Source: Streptomyces sp. NBC_01294
Lineage (GTDB): Bacteria; Actinomycetota; Actinomycetes; Streptomycetales; Streptomycetaceae
DNA length: 64,000 bases
Direction: 5' to 3'
NCBI RefSeq assembly: GCF_035917235.1
Contig: NZ_CP108423.1
Location: 6,415,501-6,479,500, forward strand
The translations under genes and the position numbers were made by a program. Positions 1 to 7,506 of this stretch are shown here, in pieces. Every line of letters starts with the position of its first letter. The first letter of the stretch is position 1. The notes beneath the pieces were generated by a model, which saw only the letters and a list, made by a program, of their open reading frames with translations, was not told the DNA's origin and did no database searches.

Positions 1-458
1 GCCCCGTCATCAACGCCAAGCAGCACGAGCGTGTCCGCGGCTACATCGCCCGGGGCGTGGAGGAAGGCGCCCGCCTCGTCGCCGGCGGGCCCGACGCGCC
101 GCATGCGCAGGGGTACTTCGTGGCCCCGACCGTGTTCGCCGATGTCACCCCCGACATGACCATCGCCCAGGAGGAGATCTTCGGCCCGGTGCTGTCGATC
201 CTCCCGTACGAGGACGAGGAGGACGCCCTGCGCATCGCCAACGGCACCGTCTACGGCCTGGGCGGCGCCGTCTGGGCCGAGGACGAGGCGACGGCCGTCG
301 CCTTCGCGCGCCGTATGGACACCGGCCAGGTGGACATCAACGGCGGCCGCTTCAACGTGCTCGCGCCCTTCGGCGGCTACAAGCAGTCGGGTGTGGGCCG
401 CGAGCTGGGCCCGCACGGCCTGGCGGAGTACCTCCAGACCAAGTCGCTGCAGTTCTGA
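1..458 (+). CDS. Aldehyde dehydrogenase, C-terminal part (cut by window edge)
   Basis: The reading frame is open from base 3 and ends with TGA at 456-458, giving about 151 residues of the C-terminal part of an NAD(P)-dependent aldehyde dehydrogenase. Visible family motifs are the [10 protein letters not shown] strand, the YGLGGAVW segment and the C-terminal oligomerisation segment [14 protein letters not shown] followed by YLQTKSLQF. The catalytic Cys and Glu and the Rossmann fold lie upstream of the window. The likely reaction is oxidation of an aldehyde to an acid. The alcohol dehydrogenase that follows 144 bases later on the same strand suggests an alcohol to aldehyde to acid route, although the substrate cannot be read from the sequence. 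Confidence 0.93.
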   Translation, partial: PVINAKQHERVRGYIARGVEEGARLVAGGPDAPHAQGYFVAPTVFADVTPDMTIAQEEIFGPVLSILPYEDEEDALRIANGTVYGLGGAVWAEDEATAVAFARRMDTGQVDINGGRFNVLAPFGGYKQSGVGRELGPHGLAEYLQTKSLQF

Positions 459-602
459 TCCGGCAGCCGCCCCGCCCCTCGAGGCCTCCCGGTCCCTGAC
501 AGCAGCTTCCCCGGCCCGTCAGCAGCTCAGCCCGCAATCCGCCCAGCACGTCATCCGCCCAGCCGCCCAGCCCCTCAGCCCCGGAAAGTCGAGACGACGA
601 CC

Positions 603-1682
603 ATGGTCCGCGCCGCCATCCTGCCCGCCGTCGGAGCCCCGCTGGAGATACGGGAGATCGTGCTGCCCGATCCCGGCCCCGGGCAGGTCCGGGTGCGGCT
701 CACCGCCGCAGGGGTCTGCCACTCCGACCTCTCCCTCACCAACGGCACCATGCGGGTTCCCGTGCCCGTCGTCCTCGGCCACGAGGGCGCGGGCACGGTC
801 CTCGCCGTCGGGGAGGGCGTCACGCACGTCGCCCCCGGGGACGGTGTGGTGCTCAACTGGGCGCCGTCCTGCGGGGAATGCCACCACTGCACCATCGGCG
901 AGGTCTGGCTGTGTGCCTTGGCGCTCACCGGGGTGGGGGCCGTCTACGCGCACGACGCCCACGGCACCGAGCTGCACCCCGGGCTGAACGTGGCCGCCTT
1001 CGCCGAGGAGACCGTCGTCGCGGCCAACTGCGTGCTGCCCGCGCCCGCCGGGATCCCGCTCGCCGAGGCCGCCCTGCTCGGCTGCGCCGTCCTCACCGGC
1101 TACGGGGCCGTCCACCACAGCGCCCAGGTCCGCCCGGGCGAGTCGGTGGCCGTCTTCGGTGTCGGCGGGGTCGGGCTGGCCGCGCTGCAGGCCGCCCGGA
1201 TCGCGCAGGCGGGCCCGGTCATCGCCGTCGACGTGTCCCCGGCCAAGGAGGAACTGGCCCGCGCGGCCGGGGCCACCGAGTTCGTGCTCGCCTCCGACAC
1301 CACCGCCAAGCAGATCCGCGCGCTCACCGCGGGCCAGGGCGCGGACGTCGCCGTCGAGTGCGTCGGCCGGGCGGAGACCATCCGCGGAGCCTGGGAGTCC
1401 ACTCGCCGTGGCGGCCGCACCACCGTCGTCGGCATCGGCGGCAAGGAGCAGCAGGTCACCTTCCACGCCCTGGAGATCTTCCACTTCGCCCGCACCCTCA
1501 CCGGCTGCGTCTACGGCAACAGCGACCCCGCCCGCGACCTCCCGGTGATCGCCGAACACGTCCGAGCGGGCCGCCTCGACCTCGGCGCCCTCGTCACGGA
1601 CCGCATCACGCTCGACGGCATCCCGGCCGCCTTCGACGCCATGCTGGCGGGCAAGGGCGGCCGCTCCCTGGTCGTCTTCTAG
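603..1682 (+). CDS. Zinc-dependent alcohol dehydrogenase (MDR family)
   Basis: A 359-residue medium-chain dehydrogenase. The catalytic zinc site is suggested by Cys39 in GVCHSD and by His60 in GHEGAG. The structural zinc lobe shows Cys90, Cys93, Cys96 and Cys104. The nucleotide-binding Rossmann motif is GVGGVG at about 186-191. Length and layout fit class III-like or mycothiol/NAD-type alcohol dehydrogenases. The ATG at 603 is preceded by a weak GGAAAG ribosome site. It probably forms a unit with the upstream aldehyde dehydrogenase. Its TAG stop is built partly from the first unit of a long AGCCC tandem repeat, so the gene ends exactly at the repeat border. Substrate unknown. Confidence 0.92.
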   Translation: MVRAAILPAVGAPLEIREIVLPDPGPGQVRVRLTAAGVCHSDLSLTNGTMRVPVPVVLGHEGAGTVLAVGEGVTHVAPGDGVVLNWAPSCGECHHCTIGEVWLCALALTGVGAVYAHDAHGTELHPGLNVAAFAEETVVAANCVLPAPAGIPLAEAALLGCAVLTGYGAVHHSAQVRPGESVAVFGVGGVGLAALQAARIAQAGPVIAVDVSPAKEELARAAGATEFVLASDTTAKQIRALTAGQGADVAVECVGRAETIRGAWESTRRGGRTTVVGIGGKEQQVTFHALEIFHFARTLTGCVYGNSDPARDLPVIAEHVRAGRLDLGALVTDRITLDGIPAAFDAMLAGKGGRSLVVF

Positions 1683-1770
1683 CCCAGCCCAGCCCAGCCC
1701 AGCCCAGCCCAGCCCAGCCCAGCCCAGCCCAGCCCAGCCCAGCCCAGCCCAGCCCAGCCCAGCCCAGCCC
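1681..1770 (+). repeat. Pentanucleotide tandem repeat, AGCCC x 18
   Basis: Eighteen perfect, uninterrupted copies of AGCCC (90 bases) start inside the stop codon of the alcohol dehydrogenase: T1680 plus the first AG make TAG. The 165 bases from 1771 to 1935 that follow are GC-rich and show no gene. A perfect array of this purity is prone to replication slippage. Confidence 0.97.
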
Positions 1771-1935
1771 GGCGCAGGCACCCGGCCCCGCCCGACGCCA
1801 CCCGACGGGGATGCCGGCCCCCGCCCGCCGGCGCACGCTGCCCGCCGCCCATCGGCGCGCCGTGCGTTCACCAGCGCTTTGCGTCCAGCGCGCCGTGCGT
1901 CCAACGCCGCCCTGTGCCCACCGGCGCGGCAGGTC

Positions 1936-3324
1936 TCAGTTCGCCGCGCCGGTCGCCGCTTCCCGCCTCCGCCGCAGGTGCCGGTGTGCCTCGTCCAGTG
2001 ACCAGTACCCGGGCCAGTCCTGCTGGTACCCGAAGGTGAGCCAGTCCAACGCCTCCTCGCCCCGCGGGTCGTCGAGCAGTACGAGCGCCCGTACCGCCTC
2101 GATCTGGATCTCGACCGACGGATCGGCCAGCAGTGACCTCAGTGCCTTGCGTACGTCGGAGGAACGTTCCCGCGGTTCCCCCCGTTCCGCCAGCGCGCGG
2201 CAGGCCTGGCCGCGCACGGTGCCGTCGGTGTCCCGGAGGTAGGCGAGCAGCGCCGGACGCACCCGTTCCTCGCCCGCGCAGCGGCTGAACGCCATCGCGA
2301 CTGCCCGCCGGACCAGCGCGGACGGATGCCGTGCGTGGGGGAGCAGCGCGTCGGCGAGCACGGCGTCGGAGAGTACGGTGGCCGGGCAGTCAGGGAGGCC
2401 GCAGAGCAGCAGTGCGAGCACCTCCGGCGCCGGTTCATCGGCGGCCCAGGCGAGGAACAGGTCCCGAGTCAGGACCTGCACGCACGCGGGCCCGTCGACA
2501 CAGGTCTCGCCCGCGGCGGCCCCGGCGACCGCATCGCCCCCGTCGTCCGTTTCTCCCGCGCCACCCGCGCCACCCGCGCCACCCGCGTCGCACGTGTCGA
2601 AGAGGCTCATGCAGCGCACCACCTCGGCCCCGAAGTGCCGTACGGAGGACTGCGGATGGCCGCGCAGCGCCGCCGCCTCCTCCCAGGTCTCGCGGTCGGC
2701 CCGGCCGTACAGCGCCGTCACCGCCGCCGAGCGCGTCACGCCCTCGAGGTCGGCCTCCGCCTCGGCCCGTGCGAGCAGCTCCGCGAAGGGGGTCCGTATC
2801 CCGTACGCCACCTCCAGCATGCACAGGATCGCCGTGTGCCCGGTGCGCACCTGCGGGCCGTCGACTCCCAGCCGCAGCAGGCCGGTGAAGGAGTACTCGT
2901 CGTCCGGAACGCGGCTGAGCTCCGCCGCCCCCGTGCCCCCCGACCTGCGGCGCAGCTCGTTCTCGGCGCCGGTCTCGTGCCAGTGGCGGGCCAGTTCGAG
3001 GGCGGTCCGTCCGTCGGGGCCCTTCGGCCAGGTCGGCACCGAGGAGGACAGGAGCAGCGAGGCGGCCGCGTAGGCCCCGGCGTCGACCGCCCGCAGCAGC
3101 GGGGTCAGGCCGTCCGGGCCCTGGCGGTCGAGCTTCGCCCCGTGGCTGCGCAGGGCGTCGACCACCGGGTACGAACCGAGGGCCGCGGCGATCTCCAGCG
3201 CCGTCAGGCCGTCCGCACCGAGCGCCTCCAGGTCGGGATCGGGACCGGCCTCCAGCAGTGCGCGCACGCGCGCCGCGTCCTCGGCCCGCGCCGCGCTGAT
3301 CAACTCGGTGTCCCCGTGCGTCAC
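1936..3324 (-). CDS. Ankyrin-repeat and HEAT-repeat protein
   Basis: A 462-residue protein. Residues 1-110 hold about three ankyrin repeats (for example ADGLTALEIAAALGSYPVV and DGLTPLLRAVDAGAYAAA). The C-terminal third holds HEAT-like helical repeats (SALVRRAVAMAFSRCAG, TVRGQACRALAERG, SVEIQIEAVRALVLLDD). In between is a Gly/Ala linker made of a nine-base repeat near 2558-2590. No enzyme motif is visible, so a protein-protein interaction role is inferred. The start is the GTG at 3324, which overlaps the TGA of the upstream TetR gene as GTGA; this implies translational coupling and a shared transcript. An ATG start further upstream in the same frame would run antisense-like through the TetR gene and is unlikely. 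Confidence 0.85.
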   Translation of the reverse strand: MTHGDTELISAARAEDAARVRALLEAGPDPDLEALGADGLTALEIAAALGSYPVVDALRSHGAKLDRQGPDGLTPLLRAVDAGAYAAASLLLSSSVPTWPKGPDGRTALELARHWHETGAENELRRRSGGTGAAELSRVPDDEYSFTGLLRLGVDGPQVRTGHTAILCMLEVAYGIRTPFAELLARAEAEADLEGVTRSAAVTALYGRADRETWEEAAALRGHPQSSVRHFGAEVVRCMSLFDTCDAGGAGGAGGAGETDDGGDAVAGAAAGETCVDGPACVQVLTRDLFLAWAADEPAPEVLALLLCGLPDCPATVLSDAVLADALLPHARHPSALVRRAVAMAFSRCAGEERVRPALLAYLRDTDGTVRGQACRALAERGEPRERSSDVRKALRSLLADPSVEIQIEAVRALVLLDDPRGEEALDWLTFGYQQDWPGYWSLDEAHRHLRRRREAATGAAN

Positions 3325-3965
3325 GCCGTCTCCTTCAGGGCCTCGTACTGCAGGGCCAGCCCGTCCAGCAGCGCCGTCAGGCCCGTCTCGAACGCGCCCT
3401 CGTCCACCTCGCGCCCGCGCTCCGCCAGCAGGTGGGCCTGGCCCAGGTGGGGGTAGTCCGCCGGGTCGTATGCCGTGCGGTCGTCCACGAAACCCCGGGC
3501 GAAGGAGGCCACCGCCGAGCCGAGGATGAAGTAGCGCATCAGCGCGCCGATCCGGGTCGCCTGCGCCGGAGGCCAGCCGGCGGCGGTCATCGCGCCGAAC
3601 ACCGCGTCCGCCAGCCGCAGTCCGGCCGGGCGGCGGCCCGGCCCGCGCGCCAGCACCGGCACGATGTTCGGATGGTCCGCCAGGGCGTCCCGGTACGAGT
3701 GCGCCCACGCGTGCAGGGCCCCGCGCCAGTCCGTGCCTCCGCCGTCGAACATCGACAAGTCGACCCGTGCGCTCACCGCGTCGGCCACCGCGTCCAGGAT
3801 CTCGTCCTTGGTGCGGAAGTGGTTGTAGAGCGAGGGTCCGCTGACCCCGAGCGCGGCCGCCAGCCGCCGGGTCGACACCGCCTCCAGCCCCTCCGTGTCC
3901 ACGAGTGCGCCGGCCGCCTCGACGATGCGGTCTCGGCTGAGGAGGGGCTTGCGCGGTCTGGCCAT
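3321..3965 (-). CDS. TetR-family transcriptional regulator
   Basis: A 214-residue regulator with an N-terminal helix-turn-helix at about 8-55 (RDRIVEAAGALVDTEG, then RRLAAALGVSGPSLYNHF). The C-terminal ligand-binding half is helical and typical in length. The ATG at 3965 gives MARPRKP; an in-frame ATG three codons upstream (3974) is possible. It is divergent from the acyl-CoA dehydrogenase at 4053, and an inverted repeat lies between the two genes, so repression of that gene and of itself by an acyl-CoA-like ligand is the simplest reading. The downstream ankyrin gene is co-transcribed through a GTGA overlap. Confidence 0.92.
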   Translation of the reverse strand: MARPRKPLLSRDRIVEAAGALVDTEGLEAVSTRRLAAALGVSGPSLYNHFRTKDEILDAVADAVSARVDLSMFDGGGTDWRGALHAWAHSYRDALADHPNIVPVLARGPGRRPAGLRLADAVFGAMTAAGWPPAQATRIGALMRYFILGSAVASFARGFVDDRTAYDPADYPHLGQAHLLAERGREVDEGAFETGLTALLDGLALQYEALKETA

Positions 3966-3992
3966 GCGCCACATAGTAGGGCCTGCCCGCCA

Positions 3993-4013
3993 TAAACTAC
4001 CGGTGCTAGTTAA
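3993..4013. promoter_or_regulatory. Putative TetR operator (inverted repeat)
   Basis: Arms AACTA and TAGTT are perfectly complementary around a seven-base centre containing CCGG, with further outer A/T pairs. The site sits in the 87-base divergent gap between the TetR gene and the acyl-CoA dehydrogenase gene, 28 bases before the TetR start and 39 bases before the dehydrogenase start. Size and place fit a TetR operator. Binding is inferred. Confidence 0.55.
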
Positions 4014-4052
4014 AGGCTCCGGACGAGACGCCACGCCGCCCGGAGGTGCCCG

Positions 4053-5204
4053 GTGAACCTGGAGCTGAGCGAGGAGCAGAGCGCCGTACGCCGGCTCGCC
4101 CGGGAGTTCACCGAGCGTGAGGTCGCCCCGTACGCCGCCGCGTGGGACCGCGCAGAGAGCGTGGACCGGGCCATCGTGAAGAAGCTGGGGGCGCTCGGCT
4201 TCCTCGGCCTGACCGTCCCCGAGGAGTACGGCGGCTCCGGCGGCGACCACCTCGCCTACGTCCTGGTCACCGAGGAACTCGGACGCGGCGACTCCGCCGT
4301 GCGCGGCATCGTCTCCGTCTCCCTCGGCCTCGTCGCCAAGACCATCGCCGCCTGGGGGACCGAGGAGCAGAAGCGCGCCTGGCTGCCCCGCCTGTGCTCC
4401 GGCGACGCGCTCGGCTGCTTCGGACTGACCGAGCCCGGAACCGGTTCCGACGCCGGCAGCCTCACCACCCGCGCCGTGCGCGACGGGGGCGCGTACGTCC
4501 TGGACGGCAGCAAGATGTTCATCACCAACGGCACCTGGGCAGACGTGGTGCTGCTCTTCGCCCGCACCGGCGACGAGCCCGGCCACCGCGGGGTCTCCGC
4601 CTTCCTCGTCCCCACCGACACACCGGGCCTGACCCGCCGCGAGATCCACGGCAAGCTCGGCCTGCGCGGCCAGGCCACCGCCGAACTCGTACTCGACGGC
4701 GTCCGCGTACCCGCCTCCGCGATGCTCGGTCCCGAGGGCAAGGGATTCTCGGTCGCCATGTCCGCCCTCGCCAAGGGCCGGATGTCGGTCGCCGCCGGCT
4801 GTGTCGGCATCGCGCAGGCGGCACTGGACGCGGCCGTCTCGTACGCCGCCCAGCGCGAGCAGTTCGGCAGGCCGATAGCCCACCACCAGCTGGTCCAGGA
4901 GCTCATCGCCGACATCTCGGTCGACGTGGACGCGGCCCGGCTGCTGACCTGGCGGGTCGCGGACCTCATCGACCGCGGGCAGCCCTTCGCCACCGAGTCC
5001 TCTACCGCCAAGCTCTTCGCCTCCGAGGCCGCCGTGCGCGCCGCGAGCAAAGCCCTCCAGGTGCACGGCGGTTACGGCTACATCGACGAGTACCCGGCCG
5101 GCAAGCTGCTGCGCGACGCCCGCGTGATGACCCTGTACGAGGGCACCAGCCAGATCCAGAAGCTGCTCATCGGGCGCGCCCGCACCGGGGTTTCCGCCTT
5201 CTGA
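4053..5204 (+). CDS. Acyl-CoA dehydrogenase
   Basis: A 383-residue FAD enzyme expected to introduce the alpha,beta double bond into an acyl-CoA, passing electrons to ETF. FGLTEPGTGSDAGS is the flavin/substrate signature, and the C-terminal HGGYGYIDEYPAGKLLRDA block is typical. The likely catalytic base is Glu363 in LYEGTSQIQ, the position used by short-chain and butyryl-type members. The GTG at 4053 is chosen because GGAGG at 4042-4046 lies six bases before it and the N-terminus NLELSEEQSAVR matches the family. It is divergently transcribed from the adjacent TetR gene, which probably controls it. The exact chain-length specificity is not readable. Confidence 0.95.
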   Translation: MNLELSEEQSAVRRLAREFTEREVAPYAAAWDRAESVDRAIVKKLGALGFLGLTVPEEYGGSGGDHLAYVLVTEELGRGDSAVRGIVSVSLGLVAKTIAAWGTEEQKRAWLPRLCSGDALGCFGLTEPGTGSDAGSLTTRAVRDGGAYVLDGSKMFITNGTWADVVLLFARTGDEPGHRGVSAFLVPTDTPGLTRREIHGKLGLRGQATAELVLDGVRVPASAMLGPEGKGFSVAMSALAKGRMSVAAGCVGIAQAALDAAVSYAAQREQFGRPIAHHQLVQELIADISVDVDAARLLTWRVADLIDRGQPFATESSTAKLFASEAAVRAASKALQVHGGYGYIDEYPAGKLLRDARVMTLYEGTSQIQKLLIGRARTGVSAF

Positions 5205-5312
5205 GCCGAAGAGCCGACCTCTCGGCCCCCGGGCACTCTCCGAGGTCGTCTGAGTACCCGCATGAGTACGCGTGCGGATGTGCCCGGCCCCGTCCGGCCC
5301 GATGCTCGACCC

Positions 5313-5600
5313 ATGAACGAGACACCGGTCAAGCAGCAGAGCACGGGGGCGTACTACGGCCAGGCCGTCGCCTCCTTCGGCATCGCCATCGGCGCCGTGG
5401 CCGTGGGGATCTACAACATGGAGGTGGACGGCTGGGTCCGGGCCTTCCTCGGCATCGCGGTCCTGTACCTCACCACCTCGGCCTTCACGCTCGCCAAGGT
5501 GATCCGCGACCGTCAGGAGGTCACGCAGATCGTCAGCCGGGTGGATCAGGCCAGGATGGAGAAGATCATGGCCGAGTACGACCCCTTCTCGCCGAAGTAG
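5313..5600 (+). CDS. YiaA/YiaB-type small inner-membrane protein
   Basis: A 95-residue protein with two hydrophobic helices (about residues 18-37 and 44-62), a short acidic loop (MEVDGWVRAF) between them and a charged C-terminal tail containing KVIRDRQE. This is the layout of the YiaAB two-helix domain, whose function is unknown. The ATG at 5313 puts the first helix at the usual distance from the N-terminus; an upstream in-frame ATG at 5262 would add 17 residues without homology-like character. Neither start has a clear Shine-Dalgarno. It stands 108 bases after the acyl-CoA dehydrogenase and may be separately expressed. Confidence 0.8.
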   Translation: MNETPVKQQSTGAYYGQAVASFGIAIGAVAVGIYNMEVDGWVRAFLGIAVLYLTTSAFTLAKVIRDRQEVTQIVSRVDQARMEKIMAEYDPFSPK

Positions 5601-5615
5601 TCGACTCGCGAACGC

Positions 5616-5629
5616 TAAGCGCTTGCTCA
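5616..5629. promoter_or_regulatory. Putative operator box A (TAAGCGCTTGCTCA)
   Basis: The 14-base sequence TAAGCGCTTGCTCA, with the perfect core palindrome AAGCGCTT, lies 49 bases before the TetR start at 5678. The identical 14-mer occurs at 6888-6901 in front of maoC. A recurrent box near both the regulator and an adjacent gene suggests an operator for this TetR protein. Confidence 0.55.
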
Positions 5630-5677
5630 CCCTCCGGTAGGGTGTCACTCCCCACACGGTGAAGAGGTGAGTGAGCG

Positions 5678-6313
5678 ATGGACAGCGCGGAGGACACGGT
5701 CGACGGCTACCGGCCGTGGTCCGAGGTCACCCCCGACGCCGCGCGGCGGCTGCTCGTCGCCGCCGTCGACGCCTTCGCCGAGCGCGGGTACCACGCCACC
5801 ACCACACGTGACATCGCGGGCCGTGCCGGCATGAGCCCGGCCGCGCTCTACATCCACTACAAGACCAAAGAAGAGCTGCTCCACCGGATCAGCCGGATCG
5901 GCCACGACAAGGCGCTGGAGATCCTCACCACCGCGGCCGACGGCCCCGGCTGCGCCGCCGAGCGGCTCGATGCCGCCGTACGGTCCTTCGTACGTTGGCA
6001 CGCGGCGCACCACACCACCGCGCGCGTGGTCCAGTACGAGCTCGATGCTCTCGCCGCGGAGCACCGCTCCGAAATCGTGGCACTGCGCCGGCAGAGCGAC
6101 GCCGCCGTACGCCGCATCCTCGCCGACGGGGTCGCGGCGGGGGAGTTCGACGTCCCCGACGTGCCGGGCACCACCCTCGCCGTCCTGTCGCTGTGCATCG
6201 ACGTGGCCCGCTGGTTCAACGTGGCCGGGCAGCGCACGCCCGACGAGGTCGGCGCGCTCTACGCCGACCTCGTGCTCCGCATGGTGGCCGCGCGGCCGGG
6301 CCCGCAGAAGTAG
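5678..6313 (+). CDS. TetR-family transcriptional regulator
   Basis: A 211-residue regulator. The HTH covers about residues 22-66 (RRLLVAAVDAFAERGYH, then DIAGRAGMSPAALYIHY). The C-terminal half (FVRWHAAHHTTARVVQYELDAL) resembles the ligand domain of TetR proteins linked to acyl-CoA metabolism. The ATG at 5678 is preceded by GAGGTGAG, a good ribosome site. It is convergent with maoC (ends 42 bases apart). The box TAAGCGCTTGCTCA stands before this gene and before maoC, which suggests autoregulation and control of the hydratase. The ligand is unknown. Confidence 0.92.
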   Translation: MDSAEDTVDGYRPWSEVTPDAARRLLVAAVDAFAERGYHATTTRDIAGRAGMSPAALYIHYKTKEELLHRISRIGHDKALEILTTAADGPGCAAERLDAAVRSFVRWHAAHHTTARVVQYELDALAAEHRSEIVALRRQSDAAVRRILADGVAAGEFDVPDVPGTTLAVLSLCIDVARWFNVAGQRTPDEVGALYADLVLRMVAARPGPQK

Positions 6314-6355
6314 AGAAGCGGGCGGCCGGCGGACTCCCGGAAGCGGAGCCGGACC

Positions 6356-6817
6356 TCAGAAGTAGTAGCGGGACACCGACTCCGCCACGCACACCGGCTT
6401 GTCGCCGCCCTCGCGCTCGACGGTGACCGTGGCCGTGACCTGTACGCCGCCGCCCGCCTCCACGACCTCCGTGATCACGGCGGTGGAGCGCAGCCGCGAG
6501 CCGACGGGCACCGGCGCCGGGAAACGCACCTTGTTCGTCCCGTAGTTGATGCCCATCCGCATGCCCTCGACCCGCATGATCTGCGGCACCAGGCTCGGCA
6601 GCAGAGACAGCGTCAGGTAGCCGTGCGCGATGGTGGAACCGAAGGGTCCGGTGGCGGCGCGCTCCGGGTCCACGTGGATCCACTGGTGATCTCCGGTCGC
6701 GTCCGCGAAGAGGTCGATCCGCTTCTGGTCCACCTCCAGCCACCCGCTGGGACCGAGCGGCTCGCCGATACCGGCGTGCAGCTCCTCGGCGGACGTGAAG
6801 ACCCTCGGCTCGGCCAT
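6356..6817 (-). CDS. MaoC-family (R)-specific enoyl-CoA hydratase
   Basis: A 153-residue single hot-dog-fold protein, the usual size of stand-alone bacterial MaoC hydratases. The hydratase-2 motif is clear: an Asp and a His in ATGDHQWIHVDPERA, then GSTIAHGYLTLSLLP. It would hydrate trans-2-enoyl-CoA to (R)-3-hydroxyacyl-CoA. The ATG at 6817 is preferred over one nine codons upstream because the family begins near AEPRVFTSAEEL and AGGAAC precedes it. It is convergent with the TetR gene and divergent from soxR. A copy of the TetR-associated box lies 71 bases upstream. Confidence 0.92.
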   Translation of the reverse strand: MAEPRVFTSAEELHAGIGEPLGPSGWLEVDQKRIDLFADATGDHQWIHVDPERAATGPFGSTIAHGYLTLSLLPSLVPQIMRVEGMRMGINYGTNKVRFPAPVPVGSRLRSTAVITEVVEAGGGVQVTATVTVEREGGDKPVCVAESVSRYYF

Positions 6818-6842
6818 GCCCTGTTCCTGCCTCTCGCGAACC

Positions 6843-6885
6843 ACTGACGGACGACTGACGGACGACTGACGGAGACTGACGAACG
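6843..6885. repeat. 11-base tandem repeat upstream of maoC
   Basis: Four near-identical units of ACTGACGGACG (the third shortened by one base, the fourth with a changed base) lie in the maoC 5' leader, between the operator-like box at 6888 and the start codon. Confidence 0.85.
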
Positions 6886-6887
6886 AA

Positions 6888-6901
6888 TAAGCGCTTGCTC
6901 A
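6888..6901. promoter_or_regulatory. Putative operator box B (TAAGCGCTTGCTCA)
   Basis: Identical in all 14 bases to the box before the TetR gene at 5678. On the minus strand a TTGACA hexamer (6929-6924) lies about 22 bases upstream of the box, a possible -35 element of the maoC promoter, so a bound repressor would block transcription of maoC. The box also lies 54 bases before the soxR start on the other strand. Confidence 0.55.
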
Positions 6902-6954
6902 GCATGCTGGGACCGCATGTGTATGTCAACGGACCTCCGACTACGCTCGGCGGG

Positions 6955-7398
6955 GTGCCGCAGATTCCCGAGAAAATCCATGAGCTCACCGTCGGCCAGC
7001 TGTCCGCCCGTAGCGGCGCGGCCGTCTCCGCGCTCCACTTCTACGAGGCCAAGGGCCTGATCAGCAGCCGCCGCACCTCCGGCAACCAGCGCCGCTACAC
7101 CCGCGACGCGCTGCGCCGCGTGGCCTTCGTACGCGCCGCCCAGCGCGTCGGCATCCCCCTGGCCAGCATCCGCGAGGCACTGGCCCAACTCCCCGAGGAA
7201 CGCACCCCCAACCGCGAGGACTGGGCCCGGCTCTCCGAAGCCTGGCGCGCCGAGCTGGACGAGCGGATCACCCGACTCGGCCGCCTGCGCGACCACCTGA
7301 CGGACTGCATCGGCTGCGGCTGCCTCTCGATGGAGACCTGCGCGCTGTCCAACCCGGACGACGCCTTCGGCGAACGGCTCACCGGTTCGCGGCTGTAG
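6955..7398 (+). CDS. soxR: SoxR, redox-sensing MerR-family activator
   Basis: A 147-residue MerR-family protein. The HTH and wing (LTVGQLSARSGAAVSALHFY) are followed by the dimerisation helix. The [2Fe-2S] ligand motif is complete: Cys118, Cys121, Cys123 and Cys129 in CIGCGCLSMETC. SoxR senses redox-cycling compounds and nitric oxide. In Streptomyces it responds to the organism's own pigments and activates oxidoreductases rather than a soxS gene. The GTG at 6955 is chosen because the family begins just before the HTH; an upstream ATG at 6895 would overlap the operator-like box. No linked target gene is obvious. Confidence 0.95.
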   Translation: MPQIPEKIHELTVGQLSARSGAAVSALHFYEAKGLISSRRTSGNQRRYTRDALRRVAFVRAAQRVGIPLASIREALAQLPEERTPNREDWARLSEAWRAELDERITRLGRLRDHLTDCIGCGCLSMETCALSNPDDAFGERLTGSRL

Positions 7399-7413
7399 TA
7401 CCCGAGGACCCGC

Positions 7414-7482
7414 CTTCCGGATCATGCGGGATCGTTCCGGACCATGTCGGACCATGCGGGATGTTCCGGACCATGCCGGATC
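7414..7482. repeat. Imperfect direct repeats between soxR and the BKACE-like gene
   Basis: Three imperfect copies of a TTCCGGACCATG-type unit with variable GCGGGAT extensions fill the 108-base gap between the convergent soxR and BKACE-like genes. No stable terminator hairpin was picked out by eye. Confidence 0.6.
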
Positions 7483-7506
7483 ACTGCGCGAGCGTGCCGG
7501 ATCGGA

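Noticed and set aside
519..1904. Long minus-strand open frame opposite the alcohol dehydrogenase
   Set aside because: It is a GC-skew mirror of the real gene, with repeated GLGWA from the AGCCC array and no domain, ribosome site or codon bias.
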